A DNA stretch of 64,000 bases, from the NCBI GenBank assembly GCA_052390495.1, contig JBQTGW010000020.1, positions 1-64,000 on the forward strand, in the 5' to 3' direction. Of the stretch, positions 49,863 to 58,990 are shown piece after piece. This DNA is from GCA-003244245 sp052390495. GTDB taxonomy: Bacteria; Actinomycetota; Actinomycetes; Mycobacteriales; Pseudonocardiaceae. The position numbers and the translations under genes are program-made. Under the pieces are notes generated by a model. It was not told the origin of the DNA. It ran no database searches and saw only the letters and a program-made list of their open reading frames with translations. Within the stretch, counting starts at the first letter, position 1. Each line of letters starts with the position of its first letter.

Positions 49863-51275
49863 ATGTCCAAGCCGACTCTGCTCACTTCCCAGAGCACCGA
49901 CTTCCCACGCTGGTATCAGGACGTCATCGCCCGCGCCGAGCTGGCCGACAACGGCCCGGTACGCGGCACCATGGTGATCAGGCCGACCGGCTATGCCCTC
50001 TGGGAACGGATGCAGCGTGAGCTCGATGACCGCATCAAGGCCGTCGGTGCACAGAACGCCTACTTTCCGCTGTTCATCCCGGAGTCCTACCTCAAGCGTG
50101 AGGCCGCCCATGTCGAGGGATTCAGCCCCGAGTTGGCCGTGGTGACCCATGCCGGGGGCAAGCAGCTCGAAGAGCCGGTGGTCGTCCGGCCGACCAGCGA
50201 GACGATCATTAATTCGTTCTTCGCCAAGTGGGTGCAGTCCTACCGAGATCTGCCGATGAAGCTGAACAACTGGGCCAACGTGGTGCGCTGGGAGATGCGT
50301 CCACGGATCTTCCTGCGCACGACAGAGTTTCTGTGGCAGGAGGGGCACACCTGCCACGCGACCGAGGCCGATGCGCGGGCGCACGCCCAGGAGGTGCTCG
50401 ACGACGTCTATGGCGCGTTCATGACCGACATACTGGCGATCCCCGTCGTCAAGGGCCGCAAGACCGCTCGGGAGCGCTTCGCCGGTGCCACCAACACGCT
50501 GACCTGCGAAGCGATGATGGTCGATGGCAAGGCGCTGCAGATGGGCACCAGCCACGAACTCGGTCAGAACTTCGCCCGCGCCTTCGACGTGCAGTTCCTC
50601 GCCGCGTCCGGCCAACGGGAGTACGTCTGGCAGACATCGTGGGGGGTGTCCACCAGAATGGTCGGTGGGCTGATCATGTGCCACGGTGACGACGCCGGGC
50701 TGCGGGTGCCGCCCCGGCTCGCGCCGGTACAGGCCATCGTGCTGGTCGTGAAGGACGACGCGGAGGTCCGTGCCCGAGCGCACCAGATCGTCAGCGAGCT
50801 TCGCGACGCCGGGATCCGCACTGTGCTCGACGAGCAAACCGACGTCAGCTTCGGACGCCGGGCCATCGACGCCGAACTCAAGGGAATCCCGGTACGGGTG
50901 GAACTCGGACCCCGCGATGTCGCTGCGGGCAAAGCCGTGCTGGTCAGGCGCATCCCGGGGACCAAAGAGCCGGTGGCACTGACCTCCTTGGTGGCCGAGA
51001 CCGAGGCCGCGCTCCGCGCCGACCAGCAGACCCTCTACGACCAGGCGCTGACCCGTCGAGAGGCAGCGTCACCGCAGGTCAACTCGATCGACGAGGCGCT
51101 GGAAGCAGCCGCCAACGGCTGGGCCCGCATTCCCTGGTCGACACTCGGCGAGCAGGGTGAGACACAGCTCACCGAGCACGCCGTGACCGTCCGCTGCCTC
51201 ACCCGCCCCGACGGCAGCCTCCCCGACAGCGACGACGAACCCGACCTCATCGCCTGGGTCGCCCGCTCCTACTGA
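49863..51275 (+). CDS. proS: Prolyl-tRNA synthetase, archaeal/eukaryal (ProS type 3) form
   Basis: 470 residues. The class II motifs are RGTMVIRPTGYALWERMQRE, VVRWEMRPRIFLRTTEFLWQ followed by EGHTCHATEADARAHAQEVL, and GGLIMCHGDDAGLRVPPRLA. There is no inserted editing domain, and the chain ends in Tyr, features of the type 3 enzyme and unlike the about 570-residue bacterial type 1. The gene lies between atpD and atpC on the other strand. Such genes in actinomycetes are generally viewed as horizontally acquired from archaea or eukaryotes. Whether a type 1 proS also exists cannot be seen here. Confidence 0.94.
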   Translation: MSKPTLLTSQSTDFPRWYQDVIARAELADNGPVRGTMVIRPTGYALWERMQRELDDRIKAVGAQNAYFPLFIPESYLKREAAHVEGFSPELAVVTHAGGKQLEEPVVVRPTSETIINSFFAKWVQSYRDLPMKLNNWANVVRWEMRPRIFLRTTEFLWQEGHTCHATEADARAHAQEVLDDVYGAFMTDILAIPVVKGRKTARERFAGATNTLTCEAMMVDGKALQMGTSHELGQNFARAFDVQFLAASGQREYVWQTSWGVSTRMVGGLIMCHGDDAGLRVPPRLAPVQAIVLVVKDDAEVRARAHQIVSELRDAGIRTVLDEQTDVSFGRRAIDAELKGIPVRVELGPRDVAAGKAVLVRRIPGTKEPVALTSLVAETEAALRADQQTLYDQALTRREAASPQVNSIDEALEAAANGWARIPWSTLGEQGETQLTEHAVTVRCLTRPDGSLPDSDDEPDLIAWVARSY

Positions 51276-51348
51276 ATGCAGCCTTACTGAATACAGCACA
51301 GCCCGGGTCCGGTGGCTCTCCCACCGACCCGGGCCGTCGTTCGTGGCG

Positions 51349-52809
51349 TCAGCTTTCGGAGAGCTGCTGGTACTTCTTCTCCAGGTCCTCCAGGCCACCG
51401 CACAGGTAGAAGGCCTGCTCGGGCATGTGGTCGAAGTCGCCCTTGCAGAGCTTGTCGAAGGACTCGATGGTCTCCTTGAGCGGTACCGTCGAGCCCTCCT
51501 GGCCGGTGAACTGCTCGGCGGAGTACATGTTCTGGCTCAGGAACCGCTCGATCCGCCGGGCCCTGTTGACGATCACCTTGTCCTCCTCGGACAGCTCGTC
51601 GATGCCGAGGATGGCGATGATCTCCTGCAGGTCGTTGTACTTCTGGAGGATCCGCTTGACCTCCTGCGCCACCCGGTAATGCTCCTCGCCGACGTACTGC
51701 GGGTCGAGGATGGTCGACGACGAGGTCAGCGGATCCACCGCGGGGAAGATGCCCTTGGAGAACACCCCCCGGGACAGCTCTGTGGTGGCATCCAGGTGGG
51801 CGAAGGTGGTCGCAGGCGCCGGGTCGGTGTAGTCGTCGGCGGGCACGTAGATGGCCTGCATCGAAGTGATCGAGCGACCCCGGGTCGAGGTGATGCGCTC
51901 CTGGAGCTCACCCATCTCATCGGCCAGGGTCGGCTGATAACCCACCGCCGACGGCAGCCGGCCCAGCAGCGTGGAAACCTCGGAACCGGCCTGGGTGAAC
52001 CGGAAGATGTTGTCGATGAACAACAACACGTCCTGGTTCAGCTCATCGCGGAAGTACTCCGCCATGGTCAGCGCGGACAACGCGACCCGCATCCGGGTGC
52101 CAGGCGGCTCGTCCATCTGCCCGAAGACCAGCGCGGTGTCTTTGAGGACGCCCGCCTCCTGCATCTCAAGGAAGAGGTCGTTGCCCTCTCGGGTGCGCTC
52201 CCCCACCCCGGCGAACACCGAGGTACCACCGAAGTTGCGAGCCACCCGGATGATCATCTCCTGGATGAGCACCGTCTTGCCCACCCCGGCACCACCGAAC
52301 AGGCCGATCTTGCCGCCCTGCACATACGGGGTCAGCAGGTCGATGACCTTGAGCCCGGTCTCCAGCATCTCGGTCTTGCCCTCGAGCTGGTCGAAGGGCG
52401 GCGGCTTGCGGTGGATCTCCCAGCGGTCACCGCTGAACTGAGTGTCTGGGGCGTCCAGGCACTTGCCCAGCATGTTGAACACGTGACCCTTGACCTGATT
52501 GCCGACCGGTACCGAGATCGCCGACCCGGTATCGGTCACCGGGGCACCGCGAACCAGGCCGTCGGCAGGCTGCATAGCGACCGCCCGCACGGTGTTGTCC
52601 CCGAGGTGCTGGGCCACTTCCAGGGTCATCGTCTTGCGCAGCACTTCGAGCTCCACCTCAACGGTCAGTGCGTTGAACAGTGGTGGCACCTGGCCCCGTG
52701 GGAACTCCACGTCGACCACCGGGCCGGTCACCCGCACCACACGGCCGATGCCTGCCTCGGGTATGGAGCCGACGGTGCTCGTCTGCTGGGCTGTGGTCAT
52801 CTCACTCAT
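51349..52809 (-). CDS. atpD: F1 ATP synthase subunit beta
   Basis: 486 residues, the catalytic subunit. Walker A GLFGGAGVGKTVLIQEMIIR (about residues 172-179), the catalytic Glu region GVGERTREGNDL, Walker B VLLFIDNIFRFTQAGSEVS and the DELSEEDK segment of the C-terminal domain (in GIDELSEEDKVIVNRARRIE) are present. ATG 52809 overlaps the atpG stop by 8 bp; ATG 52800 is an alternative. It is the last gene of the contiguous atp block; atpC follows only after proS. Confidence 0.97.
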   Translation of the reverse strand: MSEMTTAQQTSTVGSIPEAGIGRVVRVTGPVVDVEFPRGQVPPLFNALTVEVELEVLRKTMTLEVAQHLGDNTVRAVAMQPADGLVRGAPVTDTGSAISVPVGNQVKGHVFNMLGKCLDAPDTQFSGDRWEIHRKPPPFDQLEGKTEMLETGLKVIDLLTPYVQGGKIGLFGGAGVGKTVLIQEMIIRVARNFGGTSVFAGVGERTREGNDLFLEMQEAGVLKDTALVFGQMDEPPGTRMRVALSALTMAEYFRDELNQDVLLFIDNIFRFTQAGSEVSTLLGRLPSAVGYQPTLADEMGELQERITSTRGRSITSMQAIYVPADDYTDPAPATTFAHLDATTELSRGVFSKGIFPAVDPLTSSSTILDPQYVGEEHYRVAQEVKRILQKYNDLQEIIAILGIDELSEEDKVIVNRARRIERFLSQNMYSAEQFTGQEGSTVPLKETIESFDKLCKGDFDHMPEQAFYLCGGLEDLEKKYQQLSES

Positions 52810-53764
52810 CACTCCCCACGGCGGACAGCGCTTCAGCGCCGCCGACGATCTCGCTGATCTCCTGGGTGATCAGACCCTGGCGGGCCCGGTTGGCCTCACG
52901 GGTGAGGTCCTGGATCAGCTCGGTGGCATTGTCGGTGGCAGCTTTCATCGCCTGCCTGCGGGCGGCCTGCTCCGATGCCGCGGCCTCCAGCAGCGCTGCG
53001 TAGATCCTGGTGTTGATGTATTTCGGCAGCAGGTGCCCAAGCAGTTCCTCGGCGTCCGGCTCGAACTCGTACAGCGGGGTCAGATTGTCCGATTCCTGCT
53101 GCTGAGCTGCGGTGTGGTCGGTAGCGTCGACATACTCGACCTCCAGCGGCGCGATCCGGCGCACCCGCGGCGTCTGAGTGAGCATCGAGCGAAACTCCGT
53201 ATAGACGACGTGCAACTCGTCGACCCCCTCAACACCGTCCTGCCCGGGACCACCCTCGTTGTCATCGGCCCCAGCGAGGAACGCGCGCACCAACACCTTG
53301 CCGGCTTCGGCAGCGTCGTCATAGTGGGGCTGATCGGAGAAACCCGTCCAGTACTTCTCGATCGGCCGCTGGCGGAACTTGTAGTAGCTCAGGGCTTTGC
53401 GACCGATCAGGTACAGCCGCACCGACTTACCCTCGTCGCGCAGCAGCGCCTGCAGTTCCTCGGCGGCCCGCAACAGATTTGCGTTGTACGCACCGCACAG
53501 GCCACGGTCGCTGGTCACGACCAGCACGGCCGCCCTGGTCGGGTTCTCCCGTTCGACCAGCAGTGGGTTGTCCAGGGTGCCCGCGGCGCTGGCCAGCGCG
53601 GACAGCACCTTAGTGATCTCCTGTGCATAGGGCCGGGATGCCTCGACCCGAGCCTGAGCCCGGGCGATCCGCGAGGTGGCGATGAGCTCCATCGCCTTGG
53701 TGATCTTCTTCGTCGACTGGACGGACCGGATTCGGCGACGGAGGACTCTAACCTGGGCTGCCAT
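52802..53764 (-). CDS. atpG: F1 ATP synthase subunit gamma
   Basis: 320 residues. N-terminal AAQVRVLRRRIRSVQSTKKI with TKAMELIATSRIARAQ and C-terminal MKAATDNATELIQDLTREAN with RARQGLITQEISEIVGGAEA are the two helices of the rotary shaft. An actinobacterial insertion is visible in the middle (DDNEGGPGQDGVEGVDEL), in line with the known gamma loop of mycobacteria, though its sequence differs. It starts 6 bp after atpA. Confidence 0.96.
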   Translation of the reverse strand: MAAQVRVLRRRIRSVQSTKKITKAMELIATSRIARAQARVEASRPYAQEITKVLSALASAAGTLDNPLLVERENPTRAAVLVVTSDRGLCGAYNANLLRAAEELQALLRDEGKSVRLYLIGRKALSYYKFRQRPIEKYWTGFSDQPHYDDAAEAGKVLVRAFLAGADDNEGGPGQDGVEGVDELHVVYTEFRSMLTQTPRVRRIAPLEVEYVDATDHTAAQQQESDNLTPLYEFEPDAEELLGHLLPKYINTRIYAALLEAAASEQAARRQAMKAATDNATELIQDLTREANRARQGLITQEISEIVGGAEALSAVGSDE

Positions 53765-53770
53765 CGCCTA

Positions 53771-55417
53771 TCACTTCTTCGGAGCGGGCTTGTTGACCTT
53801 GACCGATTCGTGGGCCACCTCGTCAGCCGCCATCGACGCGGCCTCGGCCTCGTGGCCCAGCACAGAGCCGTCCGAGGTGGTGAAGCCCTTCTTGAACGCC
53901 TGCACCGCGGCCACGACCTGTTCCTCGGTCTCCTTGCTGAACTGCTTGGTCTCCCGGATCGTGTCGACGATGTCCTTGTGGTTGCGGCGGACGTCGTCGA
54001 GAAAGTCCGACTCGAAGCGCCGGACGTCGACCACCGGCACGTCGTCCAGGTGCCCACGGGTGCCGAGGAAGATCGACACAACCTGCTCCTCGACGGGCCT
54101 CGGGTCGTACTGCCCCTGCTTGAGCAACTCGGTCAACCGGGCGCCACGCTCGAGTTGACGTCGCGAGGTGGCGTCCAGGTTCTCCGCCCCGAACGCGGCG
54201 AACGCCTCCAGCTCGCGGTACTGCGACAGCTCCAGCCGCAACGTGCCGCCGACCGCCCTCAGCGCCTTGATCTGCGCCGCACCGCCCACCCGGGAGACCG
54301 AGACACCGACGTTGATCGCGGGCCGGACGCCCTGGTTGAACAGGTCGGACTCGAAGAAGCACTGCCCGTCGGTAATGGAGATGACGTTGGTGGGAATATA
54401 AGCAGAGATGTCGTTGGCCTTGGTCTCGATGACCGGCAGTCCTGTCATCGAGCCCGCCCCCAACTCATCGGAGAGTTTCGCGCAACGCTCCAGCAGCCGG
54501 GAATGCAGGTAGAACACATCACCGGGGTACGCCTCCCGGCCCGGCGGGCGGCGCAGCAGCAGTGAGATGGCACGGTATGCCTCGGCCTGCTTGGACAGGT
54601 CGTCGAACACGATCAGTACGTGCTTGCCCTGGTACATCCAGTGCTGGCCGATCGAGGAGCCGGTGTAGGGCGCGAGCCACTTGTAGCCGGCCGAATCCGA
54701 AGCAGGCGCCGCGACGATGGTGGTGTACTGCAGCGCTCCGTTGTCCTCCAGCGATTGGCGGACCGCCGCGATCGTGGTGCCTTTCTGGCCGATCGCCACG
54801 TAGATGCAGCGCACCTGCTGCTTCGGGTCACCGGTCTCCCAGTTCGCCTTCTGGTTGATAATGGTGTCGACACACACCGCGGTCTTGCCGGTCTTGCGGT
54901 CACCGATGATGAGCTGGCGCTGACCGCGACCGATCGGAGTCTGCGAATCGATCGCCTTGATGCCGGTCTGCAGGGGCTCCTTCACCGGCTGACGGTCGAT
55001 TACCGAAGGCGCTTGCAGTTCGAGCACCCGCTGGTCATCGGCGACGATGTCGCCCAGGCCGTCGATCGGAAGGCCCAGTGGGTCCACCACCCGGCCGAGG
55101 AAGCCGTCGCCAACCGGCACCGAGAGGATCCGGCCGGTTCGTTTGACCTCCTGGCCCTCGGCGATGGCCTCGAAGTTGCCCAGAATGACCGCGCCGATCT
55201 CCCGCACATCCAGGTTGAGCGCAACACCCAGCACGCCGCCGGGGAACTCCAGCAATTCATTGGTCATAGCCGAGGGCAGGCCCTCGACCCGGGCGATCCC
55301 GTCACCGGCATAGGTGACGGTGCCCACCTCCTCGCGCGAGGTCTCGGTCGAGAATGAGGTGACGTAGTTCTCGATCGCGCTCCGGATCTCGTCCGAAGAG
55401 ATCGTCAGCTCCGCCAT
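53771..55417 (-). CDS. atpA: F1 ATP synthase subunit alpha
   Basis: 548 residues. Walker A IGDRKTGKTAV at residues 172-179, the Q-loop and KQAEAYRAISLLLRRPPGRE block, and GSMTGLPVIETKANDISAYI are present. A C-terminal extension of about 35 residues (AEAASMAADEVAHESVKVNK) resembles the actinobacterial alpha extension known from mycobacteria. Within the operon, 56 bp after atpH. Confidence 0.97.
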   Translation of the reverse strand: MAELTISSDEIRSAIENYVTSFSTETSREEVGTVTYAGDGIARVEGLPSAMTNELLEFPGGVLGVALNLDVREIGAVILGNFEAIAEGQEVKRTGRILSVPVGDGFLGRVVDPLGLPIDGLGDIVADDQRVLELQAPSVIDRQPVKEPLQTGIKAIDSQTPIGRGQRQLIIGDRKTGKTAVCVDTIINQKANWETGDPKQQVRCIYVAIGQKGTTIAAVRQSLEDNGALQYTTIVAAPASDSAGYKWLAPYTGSSIGQHWMYQGKHVLIVFDDLSKQAEAYRAISLLLRRPPGREAYPGDVFYLHSRLLERCAKLSDELGAGSMTGLPVIETKANDISAYIPTNVISITDGQCFFESDLFNQGVRPAINVGVSVSRVGGAAQIKALRAVGGTLRLELSQYRELEAFAAFGAENLDATSRRQLERGARLTELLKQGQYDPRPVEEQVVSIFLGTRGHLDDVPVVDVRRFESDFLDDVRRNHKDIVDTIRETKQFSKETEEQVVAAVQAFKKGFTTSDGSVLGHEAEAASMAADEVAHESVKVNKPAPKK

Positions 55418-55473
55418 GGCTATCGGTCCCTGCTCTCGTCGTTTCGGGTATTCATGCGTTCACCGGGCAGCCT

Positions 55474-56292
55474 TCACCGGGGCAGCCACTGGTGGGCCTT
55501 CTCCAGCCGCCCTGCGACGCTGCCGTCGATCACCTCGTCGCCCACCCGGATCACCAGCCCGCCCAGCAACCCAGGGTCGAGTTCGACCTTGAGCGAGATA
55601 GACCGTCGGTAAACCCGGGCGAGGGCGCCGATCAGCCGCTGTTCCTGTTGCTCCGAAAGCGGACCGCCAGCGCTGACATGGGCCACCGAACGCTCGCGGC
55701 GGGCGGCCGCTCGGTCAACGAGCTCCTCAATGATCTCGTCGAGGTGGCGCCGCCGCGGTGCCCGGACCGCCTGCTGGAGCAGCAGGCTCGTCACCGGTCG
55801 GACGCGACCAGCGAGCACGGTATCCAGTAGCCCAAGGCGCCGCTGGGTGGGCGCGGACTCGTCGCCCAGCAGGGTTGCCAGCCGCGGCTGGGCGGCCAGG
55901 ATGCGGCCGAACCGGAACAGCTCGTCCTCGACCTCGCCGAGGCTGTCATCCCGCTCGGCCAGCGTCAGCAGCGCCTGTCTGGCCAGTTCCTCGAGCCCGT
56001 CGACCAGGTCCCGTGGCCGGGACCAGCGCAGTGTCACCACGTGGCTGAGCGTCTCAAGGGTGGCCGCGCTCACCTTGCCGCGTAGCAGCGTTTCGACCAT
56101 TACGCGGCGGATCTCCACGGGCGCCGAGGAATCCGCGAGATGCCGTCGGATCACCGTCTGCGCACCGAGCTCCACCACGAAGTCACTCAGCTCGCCACCT
56201 TGGCGGGTCAGATCGTCGGCACCGGCATCGGTGACCCGCTCGTCCAGCCGCTCGCGCGCGGCGGCCAGTGCGGCCCTGCTCGCCGGTTGCAT
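55474..56292 (-). CDS. atpH: F1Fo ATP synthase subunit delta
   Basis: 272 residues, the usual actinobacterial length and longer than the about 180 of other bacteria. The C-terminal core has LAGRVRPVTSLLLQQAVRAP, VDRAAARRERSVAHVSAGGP and LKVELDPGLLGGLVIRVGDE, which matches the delta signature. The ATG at 56292 overlaps the atpF stop (TGATG). It is not fused to atpF, unlike the mycobacterial arrangement. Confidence 0.93.
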   Translation of the reverse strand: MQPASRAALAAARERLDERVTDAGADDLTRQGGELSDFVVELGAQTVIRRHLADSSAPVEIRRVMVETLLRGKVSAATLETLSHVVTLRWSRPRDLVDGLEELARQALLTLAERDDSLGEVEDELFRFGRILAAQPRLATLLGDESAPTQRRLGLLDTVLAGRVRPVTSLLLQQAVRAPRRRHLDEIIEELVDRAAARRERSVAHVSAGGPLSEQQEQRLIGALARVYRRSISLKVELDPGLLGGLVIRVGDEVIDGSVAGRLEKAHQWLPR

Positions 56293-56864
56293 CAACGGTT
56301 CCCCTGGCCGCTCGGGACCGAAGCCGCGGCTGACATGGCATCCAACTCGTCGAGGAAGCGGTCCACCGTGCCAGCGCGCCGGGCATCGTCAGTCAGCGAC
56401 TCACCGACGATGCGGCTGGCCAAGGTCACGGCCAGCCGTCCGACCTCGGCGCGCAGCTCGCGCACTACCTGCTCGCGCTGAGTAGCCAGCTGCTCCTCAC
56501 CGCGCTGCTGGATCCGCGCAACCTCCTGCTCAGCCTGCTGACGCATCTCGTCCTTGATCACCTGCGCATCAGCCCGAGCGGACTCGCGAATCTTCGCCGC
56601 CTCGACGCGCGCCTCGGCCAATGCCTCGGAGTAACGGGTCTGCGCCTCCTGTAGACGCTGGCGGGCCTGCTCGCTGTCCTCGATCTGCCCGCGAATCATC
56701 TCCTGGCGATCGTTCATCGCCTTCTTGACCGGCGGTATGACGTAGCGCCAGATGACGAACAGGATCGCCAAGAAGATTGCGAGCTCGATGAAGAACGTCG
56801 CATTGGGTATGAGGAAAACCTGATCTTCCCCGCCACTCTCTTGTGCCACGGTAGCCGCAGTCAT
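56292..56864 (-). CDS. atpF: Fo ATP synthase subunit b
   Basis: 190 residues. One N-terminal membrane helix (FFIELAIFLAILFVIWRYVI) followed by a long charged coiled coil (EDSEQARQRLQEAQTRYSEA to LRAEVGRLAVTLASRIVGES), the peripheral stalk. The ATG at 56864 is chosen because the family begins shortly before the helix; the frame is open to 56948. Confidence 0.95.
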   Translation of the reverse strand: MTAATVAQESGGEDQVFLIPNATFFIELAIFLAILFVIWRYVIPPVKKAMNDRQEMIRGQIEDSEQARQRLQEAQTRYSEALAEARVEAAKIRESARADAQVIKDEMRQQAEQEVARIQQRGEEQLATQREQVVRELRAEVGRLAVTLASRIVGESLTDDARRAGTVDRFLDELDAMSAAASVPSGQGNR

Positions 56865-56881
56865 TCTAGAACCCCAGCCTC

Positions 56882-57166
56882 TCAGCCGGCGAGTACGAAC
56901 ACGAAGGTCGCCATGAAGGCGAGGTTGATGAAGTACATCGCCTCGCACAGACCGACGGTGAGCAGGAAGCTGGTGAACAACCGGCCCTGCGCCTCGGGCT
57001 GCCGCGCCGTCCCCTCGATCAGCCGCCCGCCGACAATGCCGTCACCGATCGCCGCTCCCATGGCGCCACCGGCCAGTGCCAGGCCACCACCGATGAAGGC
57101 ACCGGCGAGCGTGATGGACTCGGCGGTCACGCTGGTCTGCGCGACGATCATTTCAGTGAGCACCAT
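56882..57166 (-). CDS. atpE: Fo ATP synthase subunit c
   Basis: 94 residues from ATG 57166 (ATG 57151 possible). Two helices form the hairpin: ITLAGAFIGGGLALAGGAMG and FLLTVGLCEAMYFINLAFMA, with the conserved polar loop EGTARQPEAQGR. The proton-binding carboxylate is Glu75 in LCEAMY. Residues around it are those targeted by diarylquinolines in mycobacteria, but sensitivity cannot be judged here. Confidence 0.96.
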   Translation of the reverse strand: MVLTEMIVAQTSVTAESITLAGAFIGGGLALAGGAMGAAIGDGIVGGRLIEGTARQPEAQGRLFTSFLLTVGLCEAMYFINLAFMATFVFVLAG

Positions 57167-57274
57167 ATCTTCTCTCTTGTCTCGAACCGGGTTTGATCGC
57201 CCCGGGTTTGATCGCTGGAGTGTGGAAGGTCTTCGGATGGTAAGGAGCAAAGGCTATGGTGGCTGTGGTGGCCG

Positions 57275-58009
57275 TCAGTGCGCCTCCTCCTTGTCCGGTG
57301 CCGCGGCGACGCCGAAGTAAATGATCGTCAGAACGACGAAGATCACCGCCTGGAGCAGGCCGATGAAGATGTCGAACAGCTTCCAGGCCGCCGTCGGCGC
57401 CCAGGCGACATACCCGGGCAGCAGCGAGAGCACAGCAACCATGACCGTGCCGGCCAGAATGTTGCCGAAGAGCCGCAACGAGAGGCTGATCGGCTTGACG
57501 ATCTCCATCATGATTTCGAGGGGGAGCATTGCGGGAAACGGCTTGGCGAAGTGTGCGAAGTAGTGCCCCGCGCCCTTCTTCCTGATACCGGTGATGTGCA
57601 CGAGGATGATCACTAAGAGCGCCAGCGCCAAGGTGAGGTTGATGTCCGCCGTGGGCGGCCGCAGGTACTCGTCGAAGGCGTGCGGCAACAGGGCCAGCCA
57701 GTTCGAGATGAGGATGAAGAAGAAGAGGCTGATCGCCAGCGGCGCGACGAAAGGCGCGGTGCGCAGCCCCAGGCTCTGCTCGACCTGCTTCTCGATCAGG
57801 CCCGTGACGGTCTCGAAGGCCAGCTGGGCACCGCTGGGCACCTTGGACGCCGACTTGGCCCGAAGGTACAACGCGAACCCGAGCACGATGCCCGCGGACA
57901 GCAGTGTCGAAATGACCGTGTCCACATTGATGGTCAGCCCGAAGGCGGACCACTGCAGGTGCTGCCCGACGGAGATACCGCCTTCGGAGGCCACCACCAG
58001 CTCACTCAT
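57275..58009 (-). CDS. atpB: Fo ATP synthase subunit a
   Basis: 244 residues. Five to six hydrophobic helices; the essential arginine lies in PISLSLRLFGNILAGTVMVA, and LLQAVIFVVLTIIYFGVA forms the last helix. The ATG at 58009 overlaps the stop of the AtpI-like gene by 4 bp. Confidence 0.96.
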   Translation of the reverse strand: MSELVVASEGGISVGQHLQWSAFGLTINVDTVISTLLSAGIVLGFALYLRAKSASKVPSGAQLAFETVTGLIEKQVEQSLGLRTAPFVAPLAISLFFFILISNWLALLPHAFDEYLRPPTADINLTLALALLVIILVHITGIRKKGAGHYFAHFAKPFPAMLPLEIMMEIVKPISLSLRLFGNILAGTVMVAVLSLLPGYVAWAPTAAWKLFDIFIGLLQAVIFVVLTIIYFGVAAAPDKEEAH

Positions 58010-58416
58010 GTCTGGGCTCCTGTCCGGCGCATCTCCTTGAACAGCGGCACCAACGTGGTCACGATCATGAGAAACTGGAACACCACGAGACCCCCGAATA
58101 CGGCAAAGCCGTCGGGCCGGACGAGTAGCGCGATCGTCACGGCGAGAAGTGTGACGACGGCAAGCCGACCGAGGACGTTCACCGTGCCCTGGCGCTTACG
58201 GTTCGGACTCTCACTGGTGGCGAACCGGGCTGCCGACCGGTGGATGAGGACCATGTTCAGCAGGCCGAGACCGAGCCCCAAACAACCGAACAAGGCGATC
58301 GGCAGGTAACCGAACGGGGCGAGTATCGCCACGGCAGCCACCGCTAGGCACACTGCCGCGACGGCGAGCCGCCGCAAGTGTCCGGCGGAGGGCGCCGGAC
58401 CCAGATCGGGGATCAC
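58006..58416 (-). CDS. AtpI-like membrane protein of the atp operon
   Basis: 136 residues with four hydrophobic helices (LAVAAVCLAVAAVAILAPFG, LPIALFGCLGLGLGLLNMVL, LGRLAVVTLLAVTIALLVRP, VFGGLVVFQFLMIVTTLVPL). Position before atpB and size fit the actinobacterial counterpart of AtpI (Rv1303-like), thought to help c-ring assembly. GTG 58416 is the start. Confidence 0.85.
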   Translation of the reverse strand: MIPDLGPAPSAGHLRRLAVAAVCLAVAAVAILAPFGYLPIALFGCLGLGLGLLNMVLIHRSAARFATSESPNRKRQGTVNVLGRLAVVTLLAVTIALLVRPDGFAVFGGLVVFQFLMIVTTLVPLFKEMRRTGAQT

Positions 58417-58504
58417 TGTCGTCCTTCCACTCTTCTGATCATGCCACTCTTCTGGTTCATGTCTGGTTCATGTTCATGGCTGGGCCGATCATGGTCGGAC
58501 CGAC

Positions 58505-58723
58505 CTACTCCTTAAGAAAACTCCTGATCTGGTGATAGATGTAGAGGCAAGTGGCTACGATTCCGAGGCCAAGCCCCACCAGGAGGAACACTGGGAGGGT
58601 GTCCAGAGCCAGATCGACCGCCCACCCGAGACCCAACCCGGCCACCAGACAGGCAGCGGTCGCAAGTCCGAAGCTCAAGAGGGTCGAGAGATCAGGGTCG
58701 CGGCGTTGATCCACGATCGACAC
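58505..58723 (-). CDS. AtpZ/AtpI-family protein
   Basis: 72 residues with two helices (LSFGLATAACLVAGLGLGWA and PVFLLVGLGLGIVATCLYIY), the AtpZ/AtpI-type pattern with the glycine-rich first helix. AtpZ helps in c-ring assembly or ion supply in other bacteria. It begins the atp cluster; the 267 bp upstream to wecA must contain the operon promoter, though I cannot pick hexamers with confidence. Confidence 0.82.
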   Translation of the reverse strand: MSIVDQRRDPDLSTLLSFGLATAACLVAGLGLGWAVDLALDTLPVFLLVGLGLGIVATCLYIYHQIRSFLKE

Positions 58724-58990
58724 CTAGCTCAGCGGGGGCATGGCGTCACCCGTCGCCATCGCTCAAAGGCACTCCTCGCAGTCCAGGGACAGCGTGCATT
58801 TAGCGAACGAAATGTAAACGCTGTCGATGGGCCGATCTAATGGGTCCCAACCACGGTCGACACAGCCTAGGACACGACCCGGGCGGGACGAACCAGACGA
58901 TATCACACTACTGCGCACCATCCGCCCGCGCCCCCACCTGCTTGTACCCGCAGTTCTGTCGCTGTGACGTGGGTCTCGTTGATTCTGCTC

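Noticed and set aside
52499..54565. 688-residue plus-strand open frame over the atp genes
   Set aside because: Antisense to atpD, atpG and atpA, which are unmistakable; no motif in the shadow protein.
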